This document shows, piece after piece, positions 1-5,769 of a stretch of 14,726 bases of DNA. Source of the DNA: CAZMGV01 sp964621525 [NCBI: uncultured bacterium] (GTDB lineage Bacteria > JAGRBM01); assembly GCA_964621525.1 (NCBI GenBank), contig CAZUMS010000002.1:1-14726 (forward strand), written 5' to 3'. The position numbers and the translations under genes were made by a program. Below the pieces are notes generated by a model. The model saw nothing but the letters and a program-made list of their open reading frames with translations. It had not been told where the DNA came from and did no database searches. How positions within the stretch are numbered: position 1 is the stretch's first letter; the number at the start of each line of letters is the position of its first letter.

Positions 1-63
1 CTCAAGGACCCCTCGCAGGTGTTCAAGGACGGCGTGACCGTCGCCTACCGGGTGACGTGGTAG
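1..63 (+). CDS. 3' end of an unidentified gene (partial)
   Basis: An open frame enters from the left edge and ends at a TAG stop (61-63), giving 20 C-terminal residues that finish in ...VAYRVTW. Codons are GC-rich at the third position, like the other genes here, which supports real coding. Too little remains to assign a family. The next gene is about 200 bases away, so this is probably the end of a separate transcription unit. Confidence 0.55.
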   Translation, partial: LKDPSQVFKDGVTVAYRVTW

Positions 64-98
64 GGCGGTCAGTTTTCCCACCCCATAGGCGATGACGC

Positions 99-128
99 AA
101 AGCGGCTAAAAGCCGATAAGGCTGCTTT
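99..128 (+). terminator. possible weak terminator hairpin after the first partial gene
   Basis: AAAGCGGC (99-106) can pair with GCTGCTTT (121-128) with one G-U pair. A smaller alternative hairpin, CGGCT/AGCCG, sits inside it (103-107 with 111-115). Only three T residues close the stem and no long U-tract follows, so it is a weak candidate for ending transcription of the gene at the left edge. Confidence 0.25.
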
Positions 129-150
129 CACGCCGTTCTGAATAATCATC

Positions 151-178
151 TTAACTAACTGTAATCATTACTTATAAT
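151..178 (+). promoter_or_regulatory. sigma-70-type promoter for the small HTH gene
   Basis: A perfect -10 hexamer TATAAT (173-178) lies 16 bases after TTAACT (151-156), which matches the -35 consensus at 4 of 6 positions. The region (about 140-190) is clearly AT-richer than the surrounding DNA, as expected for a promoter. Transcription would start near 185, upstream of every candidate start codon of the next gene. Confidence 0.55.
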
Positions 179-260
179 TCATCACGTCAAAAGTTCATTG
201 ACCGCTTTAACGCGCCGTGTTATCAATTCCCTCGTGAGGCAGACCGGAAGCGAGTTGAGG

Positions 261-500
261 ATGGAGCAGGTAGCCGATAGCGGCCTGGAGGCAGCCCCGG
301 ACAAGGGTGCCACCTACAACACCCGGCAGCTCGTCGTGCGGCTGAACCTCGAGATCACGCCGGACTTCGTGACGGAGCTGGCCCGGGACCATAAGATTCC
401 GGCCTTCAAGGACGGCTCCCGCTGGCGGTTCCGGTCCGACGACGTGGCCCGGATACGCCAGGAGATCCGCAAGTACCTGGCGCTGAACGGCGGGCAGTAA
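261..500 (+). CDS. small helix-turn-helix (excisionase/MerR-like) DNA-binding protein
   Basis: A predicted cytoplasmic DNA-binding protein of 79 residues (100 if the TTG at 198 is used). The core, from TYNTRQLVVRL through KIPAFKDGSRWRF to the RSDDVARI helix, has the pattern of the excisionase-family winged helix-turn-helix: a helix that reads DNA, the 'iPa.K.G..WRF' wing, then a D-containing helix. I chose the ATG at 261 because GGAAG (246-250) stands 10 bases upstream and codon use becomes typical from there. TTG 198, GTG 234 and TTG 255 are in frame but lack a better Shine-Dalgarno, except that GGAAG is only 4 bases from TTG 255. No integrase or phage gene is adjacent, so the excisionase label describes the fold only. 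The role is probably a small transcription regulator; its target is unknown. Confidence 0.72.
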   Translation: MEQVADSGLEAAPDKGATYNTRQLVVRLNLEITPDFVTELARDHKIPAFKDGSRWRFRSDDVARIRQEIRKYLALNGGQ

Positions 501-520
501 GGCCCGCAGGATTTACGCAA

Positions 521-547
521 CGGTTCCGGAATGGACGGACGGAACCG
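521..547. repeat. 8-bp perfect inverted repeat after the HTH gene
   Basis: CGGTTCCG (521-528) and CGGAACCG (540-547) are exact reverse complements separated by 11 bases. The site lies 20 bases after the HTH stop. There is no T-tract on either side, so it is not a standard intrinsic terminator. It could be an mRNA 3' end structure or a protein-binding site. Confidence 0.45.
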
Positions 548-566
548 GGGCGGCACAAAGAGCTAG

Positions 567-650
567 CCTGTGCGGGGTAAATGGCCTGACCATCCCCCCA
601 ACAAGCCGGTCCCCTGAAAAGGGCCGGTCCCGCATCGAACCCCGCACAGG
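567..650. repeat. 12-bp perfect inverted repeat enclosing a second hairpin
   Basis: CCTGTGCGGGGT (567-578) is the exact reverse complement of ACCCCGCACAGG (639-650). The 60-base interior contains another foldable unit, CCGGTCCC...GGGCCGG (606-627), around a TGAAAA loop. This lies in the 426-base stretch 501-926, where I find no credible gene: the open frames on the minus strand there resemble no family I know and have no Shine-Dalgarno. The nested arrangement would suit a structured RNA or a long mRNA leader/trailer. No function can be assigned. Confidence 0.5.
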
Positions 651-682
651 GCCGGACGCCTCAGGGCGCACCGGTCCCGCCA

Positions 683-713
683 TAAAAACAACGGCCCGCC
701 CCGCGCGGTCCGG
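683..713 (-). terminator. terminator-like hairpin with U-tract on the minus strand
   Basis: Read on the minus strand, CGGACCGC (712-705) pairs with GCGGGCCG (699-692) with one mismatch and a 5-base loop. It is followed at once by TTGTTTTT (691-684). This is the usual layout of an intrinsic terminator. No minus-strand gene reads into it, so it either ends a short non-coding transcript or is a chance match in GC-rich DNA. Confidence 0.35.
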
Positions 714-838
714 CTGATCAAACAAAACCGCACACCAACTCTCAAGGCCATTTATTGTCTTTTTCAAGGATCGTGGACTCAGGATGGCGCCGAAAACGGG
801 AATTTCGCCAGCCGGTTTACACTTCCTGATATTTGTCG

Positions 839-867
839 TTGTGCGCCTCACCATCCTGGGGTAGCAT
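839..867 (+). promoter_or_regulatory. possible promoter of the small lipoprotein gene
   Basis: TTGTGC (839-844) and TAGCAT (862-867) are separated by 17 bases, with 3 of 6 and 4 of 6 matches to the sigma-70 hexamers. A start near 874 would leave a leader of about 53 bases carrying the hairpin at 889-910 before the ATG at 927. The spacing is ideal but the hexamers are weak. Confidence 0.3.
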
Positions 868-888
868 CCCGTCACACAAACAAAACAC

Positions 889-910
889 CGGACGGTGCGG
901 GAACCGTCCG
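889..910 (+). promoter_or_regulatory. 5' leader hairpin next to the lipoprotein ribosome binding site
   Basis: CGGACGGT (889-896) and ACCGTCCG (903-910) form a perfect 8-bp stem with a 6-base loop. The stem ends one base before the Shine-Dalgarno AAGGGG (912-917) of the lipoprotein gene. It leaves the binding site itself single-stranded. It may stabilise the mRNA or tune translation. Confidence 0.45.
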
Positions 911-926
911 AAAGGGGACACTGAAA

Positions 927-1388
927 ATGATGAAGTATGTAAAGACGGGTATGGTTCTGGCGGCAGCGGCGCTGATGTCGGGCTGCGCATCGTGGGCGAA
1001 CACGACTCCGGGCGTCGGCGTTGGAGTATTCGAGTTCCAGGAGTGGCAGAAGGGCAAGGATTACGAGATCCTCGGCGACGTGCAGGGCGATGCCTGCAAG
1101 GCCAAGCTGCTCTGGCTCTTCACGATCGAAGGTGAAGAAAAGTCCGGCACGATTGCCAGCGGCACGGCCTCCCAGGGCGCGGACTCCAATCCGTTTGCCT
1201 TCATCGGCAAGCTGTTCGGCCCGAGCTCGGAAGCCACCCAGGCAGCCACGTACAACGCCATCGAGGCTTTCAAGGGCGCCGATCTGGCCCTTCCGGTCCG
1301 CTCCAAGAGCAACAAGAAGGACTACCTCGGTTTCTACGTCCGCGAATGTGCGACCGTGACGGCCAAGGCTGTCCGCGTTAAGCCCTGA
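927..1388 (+). CDS. small predicted lipoprotein of unknown function (TRL-like)
   Basis: A 153-residue protein with a clear lipoprotein signal: charged start (MMKYVK), hydrophobic stretch, then lipobox MSGC with the modified Cys at residue 20. Mature chain residues 21-153 should lie in the periplasm, lipid-anchored to the inner or outer membrane. There is no Asp at +2 (Ala-Ser follow), which is compatible with outer-membrane sorting. The body runs YEILGDVQGDAC..., then a linker rich in small residues, an alanine-rich helix (EATQAATYNAIEAF.GADLAL) and a final strand ending TAKAVRVKP. This resembles the broad TRL-like/'YxxLG' family of small bacterial lipoproteins, whose function is not established. 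The start is supported by AAGGGG 9 bases upstream of ATG 927; a second ATG follows at 930. The gene appears to be its own transcription unit, ended by the strong terminator just downstream. Confidence 0.85.
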   Translation: MMKYVKTGMVLAAAALMSGCASWANTTPGVGVGVFEFQEWQKGKDYEILGDVQGDACKAKLLWLFTIEGEEKSGTIASGTASQGADSNPFAFIGKLFGPSSEATQAATYNAIEAFKGADLALPVRSKSNKKDYLGFYVRECATVTAKAVRVKP

Positions 1389-1409
1389 TCTTTTACCGGA
1401 TACGGATGG

Positions 1410-1443
1410 AAACGCCGCCTGCCAAGGGCGGCGTTTCTGTTTT
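1410..1443 (+). terminator. strong intrinsic terminator after the lipoprotein gene
   Basis: AAACGCCGCC (1410-1419) and GGCGGCGTTT (1427-1436) form a perfect 10-bp stem around a 7-base loop. It is followed by CTGTTTT (1437-1443). It starts 21 bases after the stop codon of the lipoprotein gene. Confidence 0.85.
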
Positions 1444-1459
1444 CCGGGTGGCGGAGCGA

Positions 1460-1489
1460 TTGACCGGCGATTCCATGGCGGCCTAACTT
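1460..1489 (+). promoter_or_regulatory. possible promoter of the exported-protein/YcfL-like gene pair
   Basis: TTGACC (1460-1465; 5 of 6 to the -35 consensus) precedes TAACTT (1484-1489; 3 of 6 to the -10) by 18 bases. It sits directly after the upstream terminator and would give a leader of about 35 bases. A palindrome, GCGGCC (1478-1483) / GGCCGC (1491-1496), brackets the proposed -10 and could be an operator. Confidence 0.33.
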
Positions 1490-1529
1490 GGGCCGCTGAC
1501 GAAATCGGTTTGGCCGGGAGAGTGAACCT

Positions 1530-2525
1530 GTGGGAAACGGAATGATGCGGCGGGCGGCCGGCATGGCGGCACTACTCGTCCTGATGGCAATGCCCGTCCG
1601 GGCGGATCTTCGTTCGGCACTGATGACCTCGGACATCAAGGTCATGACCAAGGAATATCCCGAACCGGCAGTCGCGGGCACGGTCGCCGACAGTGCGGTC
1701 GTCTGGGTGTATCTGGGGCCTGCCGGACTCAACGACCGCTGGAAGCCGGCGCTCGAGGAAGTGTTCAAGAAGGCGTTCCCCGAGCTTAAGGTCCGGATGT
1801 GCGATTATCCGGACGATTGCGGAGGCGAGGTCAGCGACCGGTTCCCGGACGACCGCTGGGTCGTGAAAATCATATTGACCGGCATCAGGTCGGACGATCG
1901 GGACTCCTGGAAATATTTTACGGCGGAAGGCACGGTCGAACTGTTCGATTTCGGCCGCTCCCTGAAACAGTGGGATCAGAAAACGGAGATTGCGATCAAC
2001 GCACCTGTGTGGGGCGGAGTGACCAGCGAGATGAAAGAGCAGGCCCAGGTGCCGCTGGCCCGCGATGCTTCCCGTCAGGCGCTGGAGAAAGTCCTGCCCG
2101 TAATTGCAGGGCGCGACAAAGGAAGCTCGGCGGAGAAGAAACGGATCTTCATCGGCAACGTCGCGGGCGCCAATCCCGAAGCGAGCAATGCCGTCGAAAG
2201 CGCGCTTCTCACCGTCATCGAGGAGGCTGGAGACTATACCGCCATCAGCGAAGCCGATGCGAAGGCGCAGCTCAACGCCCTCGCATTCCAGCAGATGCTG
2301 GGGTGCAATTCGGATGCCTGCATGATCGAGATCGGCAACCAGCTCGGAGCCAATAATGTCGTGTACGGCACGGTCTCGCAGGTGGGCGGCGACATCCAGA
2401 TCGTTCTGAACTATCTGGACATGAAAGGCTCCGCTCCCGTGAAGCGGTCCCGTCGCACCATTCCGGCCAAGCTCAAGCTGGTGCCGGGGGCCGTCAAAAG
2501 CATGTTCAAGGAGATGGCACGATGA
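1530..2525 (+). CDS. exported protein with LpoB/CsgG/TolB-N-like C-terminal domain
   Basis: A 331-residue predicted periplasmic protein. Residues 1-25 form a signal peptide: arginines, the hydrophobic stretch MAALLVLMAMP, and a VRA cleavage site before DLRSAL. No lipobox is seen. Residues 26-200 are an unrecognised domain with a close Cys pair (C91, C97). Residues about 204-305 look like the alpha/beta fold shared by CsgG, LpoB, DUF2380 and TolB N-terminal domains: a strand (RIFIGNV), a long helix (AVESALLTVIEEAG), 'YTAISEADAKAQL', then 'GCNSDACMIEIGNQLGANNVVYGTVSQVGGDIQIVL'-type features in short segments, with a second Cys pair (C259, C264). The GTG at 1530 has GGGAG 9 bases upstream; ATG 1542 (residue 5) with GGGA 6 bases upstream is an equal alternative. 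The stop overlaps the next start as ATGA. Likely an envelope-assembly or secretion factor; the specific job is unknown. Confidence 0.8.
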   Translation: MGNGMMRRAAGMAALLVLMAMPVRADLRSALMTSDIKVMTKEYPEPAVAGTVADSAVVWVYLGPAGLNDRWKPALEEVFKKAFPELKVRMCDYPDDCGGEVSDRFPDDRWVVKIILTGIRSDDRDSWKYFTAEGTVELFDFGRSLKQWDQKTEIAINAPVWGGVTSEMKEQAQVPLARDASRQALEKVLPVIAGRDKGSSAEKKRIFIGNVAGANPEASNAVESALLTVIEEAGDYTAISEADAKAQLNALAFQQMLGCNSDACMIEIGNQLGANNVVYGTVSQVGGDIQIVLNYLDMKGSAPVKRSRRTIPAKLKLVPGAVKSMFKEMAR

Positions 2526-2932
2526 TCCGGGTTGTTGCGCTGACGCTGGGAATGGCTCTCATTTCCATTGCCTGTGCGGAGACACGGGGAGTCAATTTCT
2601 ACCGCATGGATCTGGAGGGCCGTCAGACCTGGGGCGCGGGTGCCGATCGCCTGCTGGTCCGTTCGGTCAAGGTCAGCGTGCCGGGCGCAATCGAGGAAAA
2701 CGGAACCAAGACGTACCGGATCCTGTTCGAGAACGTGGACCGGGATCCGCAGGAGTTCGAGTACTCCGTGGTCTGGTACGACCGGCTCGGAGCCAAACGC
2801 GCAGCCCATGGGAACTGGAAGCGCCTGTCGCTGGCTCCCAGGTCCGAAGCCGTCGAAAAGGTGACGCCGCCGGCCGACGGCGATGCCTCGGCATTCGAGA
2901 TCGCCATCCAGCCGGCCCCTGAAGACCGCTGA
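2522..2932 (+). CDS. YcfL-like (DUF1425) exported protein
   Basis: A 136-residue protein translated in overlap with the preceding gene (ATGA at 2522-2525), so the two are almost certainly one operon. Residues 1-19 are a signal sequence ending SIACAE. The Cys at 18 could be a lipid anchor, but the residue three before it is Ser rather than Leu/Val/Ile, so the lipobox is imperfect. The body follows the YcfL/DUF1425 pattern: a first strand (LLVRSVKVSV), KTYRILFENVDRDPQEFEYSV, the hallmark 'VWYDRLG', then W99, a central 'LAP', and a final strand AFEIAIQPA. In E. coli ycfL is an envelope lipoprotein gene of unknown function beside lpoB, which encodes the activator of the peptidoglycan synthase PBP1B. 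The upstream neighbour here also has a LpoB-like half. That parallel supports an envelope role but is an inference. Confidence 0.78.
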   Translation: MIRVVALTLGMALISIACAETRGVNFYRMDLEGRQTWGAGADRLLVRSVKVSVPGAIEENGTKTYRILFENVDRDPQEFEYSVVWYDRLGAKRAAHGNWKRLSLAPRSEAVEKVTPPADGDASAFEIAIQPAPEDR

Positions 2933-2939
2933 CGTCCGC

Positions 2940-3791
2940 CTATTTCTTGAATTCCGGCTCCGTCCACCAGGGGAAGAAGGGCGGCATGTCCTTCGACACC
3001 TTGAGCGGGAAGTTCGGGGGCCGCTTCTGGAGAAAACTCGTCACCCCCTCCATCACGTCTCCGGTCTTGCCCATGTGGTAGATGCACTGGCTGTCGATCC
3101 GGTGGGCGTCGATGGGGTGGCCGGCGCCCATCATCCGCCACAGGAGCTGGCGGGAGAGGGCGATGGAGACGGCGCTCGTGTTCTCGGCGCACTCTTTCGC
3201 GAGCGCCCGGGCCGTGGGGATCAGGGCGTCCGGTTCCACGATTTTCGACACGAGCCGTCCGGCGAGGGCTTCCTCCGGGCTGAACACCCGGCCGGTCATC
3301 ACCCATTCCATCGCCTGGCTGATGCCCACGATCCGGGGCAGGAACCAGGCCGAGCAGGCTTCGGGCACGAGGCCCCGGCGGGCGAACACGAAGCCGAACT
3401 TGGCGTTCGTGCTGGCGATGCGGATGTCCATGGGGAGCTGCATGGTCGCGCCGACGCCGACGGCGGCCCCGTTCACGGCGGCGATGACCGGTTTTTTGCA
3501 GTTGAAAATCCTGAGCGTCACGAGGCCGCCCGAATCCCGGTGGTCCTCGATCTTCTCCGGTTTGTTGGAGCTGAAGGAGTTGCCGCCGAGCCCGAGGTCC
3601 GCTCCCGCGCAGAATGCCTTGCCCGATCCGGTGACGATCACCGCCCGGACCTCGTCGTTCCGGTCGGCCTCGTCGAAGGCGGCAATGAGGTCGTCCGCCA
3701 TCTCCAGCGTAAAGGCGTTCATCCGGTCGGGCCGGTGGAGCGTGATGGTGAGAATTCTCTCGCTGATGTCGAGCTGAAGGGTGGAGGGCAT
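2940..3791 (-). CDS. enoyl-CoA hydratase/isomerase (crotonase) family protein
   Basis: A 283-residue soluble acyl-CoA enzyme of the crotonase superfamily. Visible signatures are LHRPDRMNAF near the N-terminus, the first oxyanion-hole segment CAGADL (61-66), and the second, AAVNGAAVGVGATM (104-117). Two acidic candidates follow, E144 in GLVPEAC and E162 in SQAMEW, and then the AGRLVSKIV segment (177-185). By eye, E162 matches the second catalytic Glu of classical hydratase, while the first Glu position (FGQPEI in the rat enzyme) is Phe here. That may mean isomerase or another crotonase chemistry, so no specific substrate is assigned. The C-terminus (PPFFPWWTEPEFKK) is a family-like tail. AGGAG stands about 10 bases before the ATG. 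The stop lies 7 bases from the convergent YcfL-like stop, with no terminator between. It is transcribed alone, divergently from tsaE, so a role in beta-oxidation or a related acyl-CoA pathway rests on family only. Confidence 0.92.
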   Translation of the reverse strand: MPSTLQLDISERILTITLHRPDRMNAFTLEMADDLIAAFDEADRNDEVRAVIVTGSGKAFCAGADLGLGGNSFSSNKPEKIEDHRDSGGLVTLRIFNCKKPVIAAVNGAAVGVGATMQLPMDIRIASTNAKFGFVFARRGLVPEACSAWFLPRIVGISQAMEWVMTGRVFSPEEALAGRLVSKIVEPDALIPTARALAKECAENTSAVSIALSRQLLWRMMGAGHPIDAHRIDSQCIYHMGKTGDVMEGVTSFLQKRPPNFPLKVSKDMPPFFPWWTEPEFKK

Positions 3792-3890
3792 GGGCTGGAA
3801 TCTCCTCTTTTCGGGAAGGTTGCCGAGCCTATCCGAAACCGTTAACTCGAGTCACCCCCGCCGGGGAGTGGTATTGCGCGGGAGGCCCTG

Positions 3891-3925
3891 CCGCTCGACC
3901 CTTCGACGGCGCTCAGGGTGAGCGG
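3891..3925. repeat. REP-like intergenic palindrome
   Basis: CCGCTC-G-ACCCT (3891-3902) pairs with AGGGTGAGCGG (3915-3925), an 11-bp stem with one bulged G. The loop, TTCGACGGCGCTC-like, holds the CTTCGAC...GCTCAGGGTGAGCGG core. From memory, this core is a widely dispersed intergenic palindrome in many bacterial genomes. It lies in the 190-base divergent gap between the crotonase gene and tsaE. No second copy is visible in the window. Confidence 0.6.
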
Positions 3926-3981
3926 CAAGGGAGCCACCACCTGCATTTCAGGGGAAAAGGGCCGGCAGGACGGCAGGAACG

Positions 3982-4467
3982 ATGGAACCCAAGGTCATCC
4001 ATCTGAAAACGCTGGAAAACACCTGGATGCTGGGCAGCACGCTCGGCCGGGCGGCCCTGCGCGGCCCGCTGTTTATCGCCCTTTCGGGCGAGCTGGGAGC
4101 CGGGAAAACCACCTTCACCCGGGCGTTCTGCGAGGGAAACGGACTGCCGGATCTCGCCCAGGTCACGAGCCCGACCTTCGCGATCCAGCACGTCTACGAG
4201 GGCGGAAAGCTCCCCGTTTACCATTTTGACTTTTATCGCCTCGGCACAGTAGACGAGCTGCCCGATCTGGGGTGGGACGGCCTCCTCGGCGAGGATGCCG
4301 CCGTCATCGCCGAGTGGAGCGACCGGTTCCCGGAGGCGCTTCCGCCGGACCGGATCGAAATCGCGCTGAGCCACGAGGGCGCCGGACGGCAGGCGGTCGT
4401 GAGACTGGCCGGACGTGCGGCGGAAGACCCCGCCATCGTGCGGTGGCTCGGCGGCTGGAACGGATAA
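3982..4467 (+). CDS. tsaE: tRNA threonylcarbamoyladenosine biosynthesis ATPase TsaE
   Basis: A 161-residue cytoplasmic ATPase, the usual TsaE length. It works with TsaB and TsaD to attach threonylcarbamoyl to A37 of tRNAs that read ANN codons. Signatures in order: Walker A GELGAGKTT (36-44), the family motif VTSPTF (61-66), the HFDFYRL block (81-87, Walker-B-like region), then LGWDGLL and EWSDRFPEALP (111-121). The ATG at 3982 has only a weak Shine-Dalgarno (AGGA 3 bases upstream, another 12 bases upstream); no better in-frame start is near. The gene starts the + strand cluster and ends 2 bases before lysC, so the two are probably co-transcribed. Its metabolic link to lysC is loose; their proximity looks like conserved gene order rather than shared pathway. 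Confidence 0.95.
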   Translation: MEPKVIHLKTLENTWMLGSTLGRAALRGPLFIALSGELGAGKTTFTRAFCEGNGLPDLAQVTSPTFAIQHVYEGGKLPVYHFDFYRLGTVDELPDLGWDGLLGEDAAVIAEWSDRFPEALPPDRIEIALSHEGAGRQAVVRLAGRAAEDPAIVRWLGGWNG

Positions 4468-4469
4468 GC

Positions 4470-5684
4470 ATGGCACTGATCGTAATGAAATTCGGCGGCA
4501 CGTCGGTGGGCTCGGTGGAGCGCATCCAGAACGTGGCCCGGAAGGCGATTGCGGCGCAGAAGGCCGGGGACCAGATCATCATCGTCTCGAGCGCCATGTC
4601 GGGCGAGACGAACCGGCTGATCGCGCTCGCCGAGCAGATCACCAAGCTCCCCGACCCCCGCGAGATGGACCAGATCGTCGCCACGGGCGAGAACGTCGCC
4701 TGCGGCCTCGTCGCCATCGCGATCAACAGCCTGGGCGGGCGGGCGAAGAGCTATACGGGCTTCCAGGTTCCGGTCTACACGGACAAGGCGTTCATGAAGG
4801 CCCGGATCTCGGACATCCGGCCGGAGAACCTCCTGAAGGACGTGAAGGCTGGTATTATCCCGGTCGTGACGGGCTTCCAGGGGATTGACGCGGACGGGAA
4901 CATCACCACGCTCGGGCGCGGCGGCTCGGACCTCTCGGCCGTCGCCGTCGCCGCGGCGGTGAAGGCCGACCGGTGCGACATCTACACCGACGTGGACGGA
5001 GTCTACACGACGGACCCGAACATGTGCCCGTCGGCCCGCAAGCTGCCGCAGATCACGCACGAGGAGATGCTCGAGGCCGCGAGCCTCGGGGCGAAGGTGC
5101 TCCAGACGCGGTCGGTCGAGTTCGCGATGAAATGGAAGGTTCCGCTGCAGGTGCGCAGCTCGTTCTCGGACGCCCCCGGAACCATGATCGTAGAGGAGAC
5201 GAAGGATATGGAAGGTCTGGTTGCGAGCAACGTCGCATACGACAAGAACGAGGCGAAGGTCACGGTCCAGAAGGTTCCGGACAAGCCGGGTATCGCGGCG
5301 AAGATCTTCAAGGCCATCGGCGACGCCAACATCAACATCGACATGATCGTCCAGAACGTCTCCGCCGACGGAACGACCGACCTGACCTTTACCGTCACCA
5401 AGGCCGAGCTGACCCGGACCAAGGCGCTTATTGAACCTCTTGCCAGAGATCTGGGCGCAGCCGGGGTGGCAACGGACTCCAATATCGCCAAAATCTCGGT
5501 CGTGGGCCTCGGAATGCGGTCCTATGCCGGTGTCGCCGGGCGGATGTTCGAGGCCCTGGCCCGGGAGGGCATCAATATCTTGATGATTTCGACCTCCGAG
5601 ATTAAGATATCGGTCGTCATCTCGGACAAGTATACCGAGCTGGCGGTGCGGACCCTTCACGACGAGTTCAAGCTGGGCGGCTGA
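4470..5684 (+). CDS. lysC: aspartate kinase (LysC), with internal beta-subunit start
   Basis: Aspartate kinase phosphorylates aspartate, the first step toward lysine, methionine and threonine. The 404 residues comprise an amino-acid kinase domain (1-235) with KFGGTSVG (7-14), [10 protein letters not shown] (39-48) and TLGRGGSD (147-154), and two ACT domains (about 262-330 and 341-404) that bind the feedback-inhibiting amino acids. No homoserine dehydrogenase is fused, and the length fits the LysC class of Bacillus, Corynebacterium and deltaproteobacteria. I place the start at the ATG at 4470, giving [12 protein letters not shown], two bases after the tsaE stop; an open frame extends further upstream but overlaps tsaE. 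An AGAGGAG Shine-Dalgarno inside the gene (5192-5198) precedes the in-frame codon M247, predicting a 158-residue beta subunit of ACT domains only. Confidence is high for function and moderate for the internal product. Confidence 0.97.
   Translation: MALIVMKFGGTSVGSVERIQNVARKAIAAQKAGDQIIIVSSAMSGETNRLIALAEQITKLPDPREMDQIVATGENVACGLVAIAINSLGGRAKSYTGFQVPVYTDKAFMKARISDIRPENLLKDVKAGIIPVVTGFQGIDADGNITTLGRGGSDLSAVAVAAAVKADRCDIYTDVDGVYTTDPNMCPSARKLPQITHEEMLEAASLGAKVLQTRSVEFAMKWKVPLQVRSSFSDAPGTMIVEETKDMEGLVASNVAYDKNEAKVTVQKVPDKPGIAAKIFKAIGDANINIDMIVQNVSADGTTDLTFTVTKAELTRTKALIEPLARDLGAAGVATDSNIAKISVVGLGMRSYAGVAGRMFEALAREGINILMISTSEIKISVVISDKYTELAVRTLHDEFKLGG
5192..5210 (+). promoter_or_regulatory. internal ribosome binding site and ATG for a LysC beta subunit
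   Basis: AGAGGAG (5192-5198) is followed after 9 bases by an in-frame ATG (5208-5210), codon 247 of lysC. The ATG lies in the linker between the kinase and ACT domains. In Bacillus and Corynebacterium lysC, translation from an internal start at this place makes the beta subunit of an alpha2-beta2 enzyme. Here the site is seen in the sequence; its use is inferred. Confidence 0.6.
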
Positions 5685-5758
5685 AAACCCCGGCTCGGAG
5701 ACGCGGGGAAGGCTCCGCGGAAGCATCCGATGGCCGAGTTCAAGGCACACATTTCCAT

Positions 5759-5764
5759 TATTAT
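5759..5764 (+). promoter_or_regulatory. possible -10 element upstream of cimA
   Basis: TATTAT (5759-5764; 5 of 6 to the consensus) lies in a short AT-rich patch in the lysC-cimA gap. No good -35 is found at 16-18 bases. If used, the cimA leader would carry the hairpin at 5770-5796. cimA may instead be read through from lysC. Confidence 0.25.
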
Positions 5765-5769
5765 CTGAT

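Noticed and set aside
513-875. Minus-strand open frame of 120 residues in the gene-free stretch
   Set aside because: The sequence resembles no family I know, has no Shine-Dalgarno, and crosses the inverted repeats and terminator-like hairpin.
2883-3845. 320-residue + strand frame opposite the crotonase gene
   Set aside because: It is rich in Arg, Gly, His and Asp, the typical translation of the antisense of a GC-rich gene. The minus-strand frame has all the crotonase motifs.
3792-3981. Promoters for tsaE and the crotonase gene
   Set aside because: Pairs such as TTGCCG/TAACTC have poor -10 matches. I could not separate a real site from chance.
4272-4469. Upstream extension of the lysC frame by 66 codons
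   Set aside because: It overlaps tsaE in another frame, and the Arg/Gly-rich translation is not part of any aspartate kinase. The ATG at 4470 begins directly at the conserved N-terminus.
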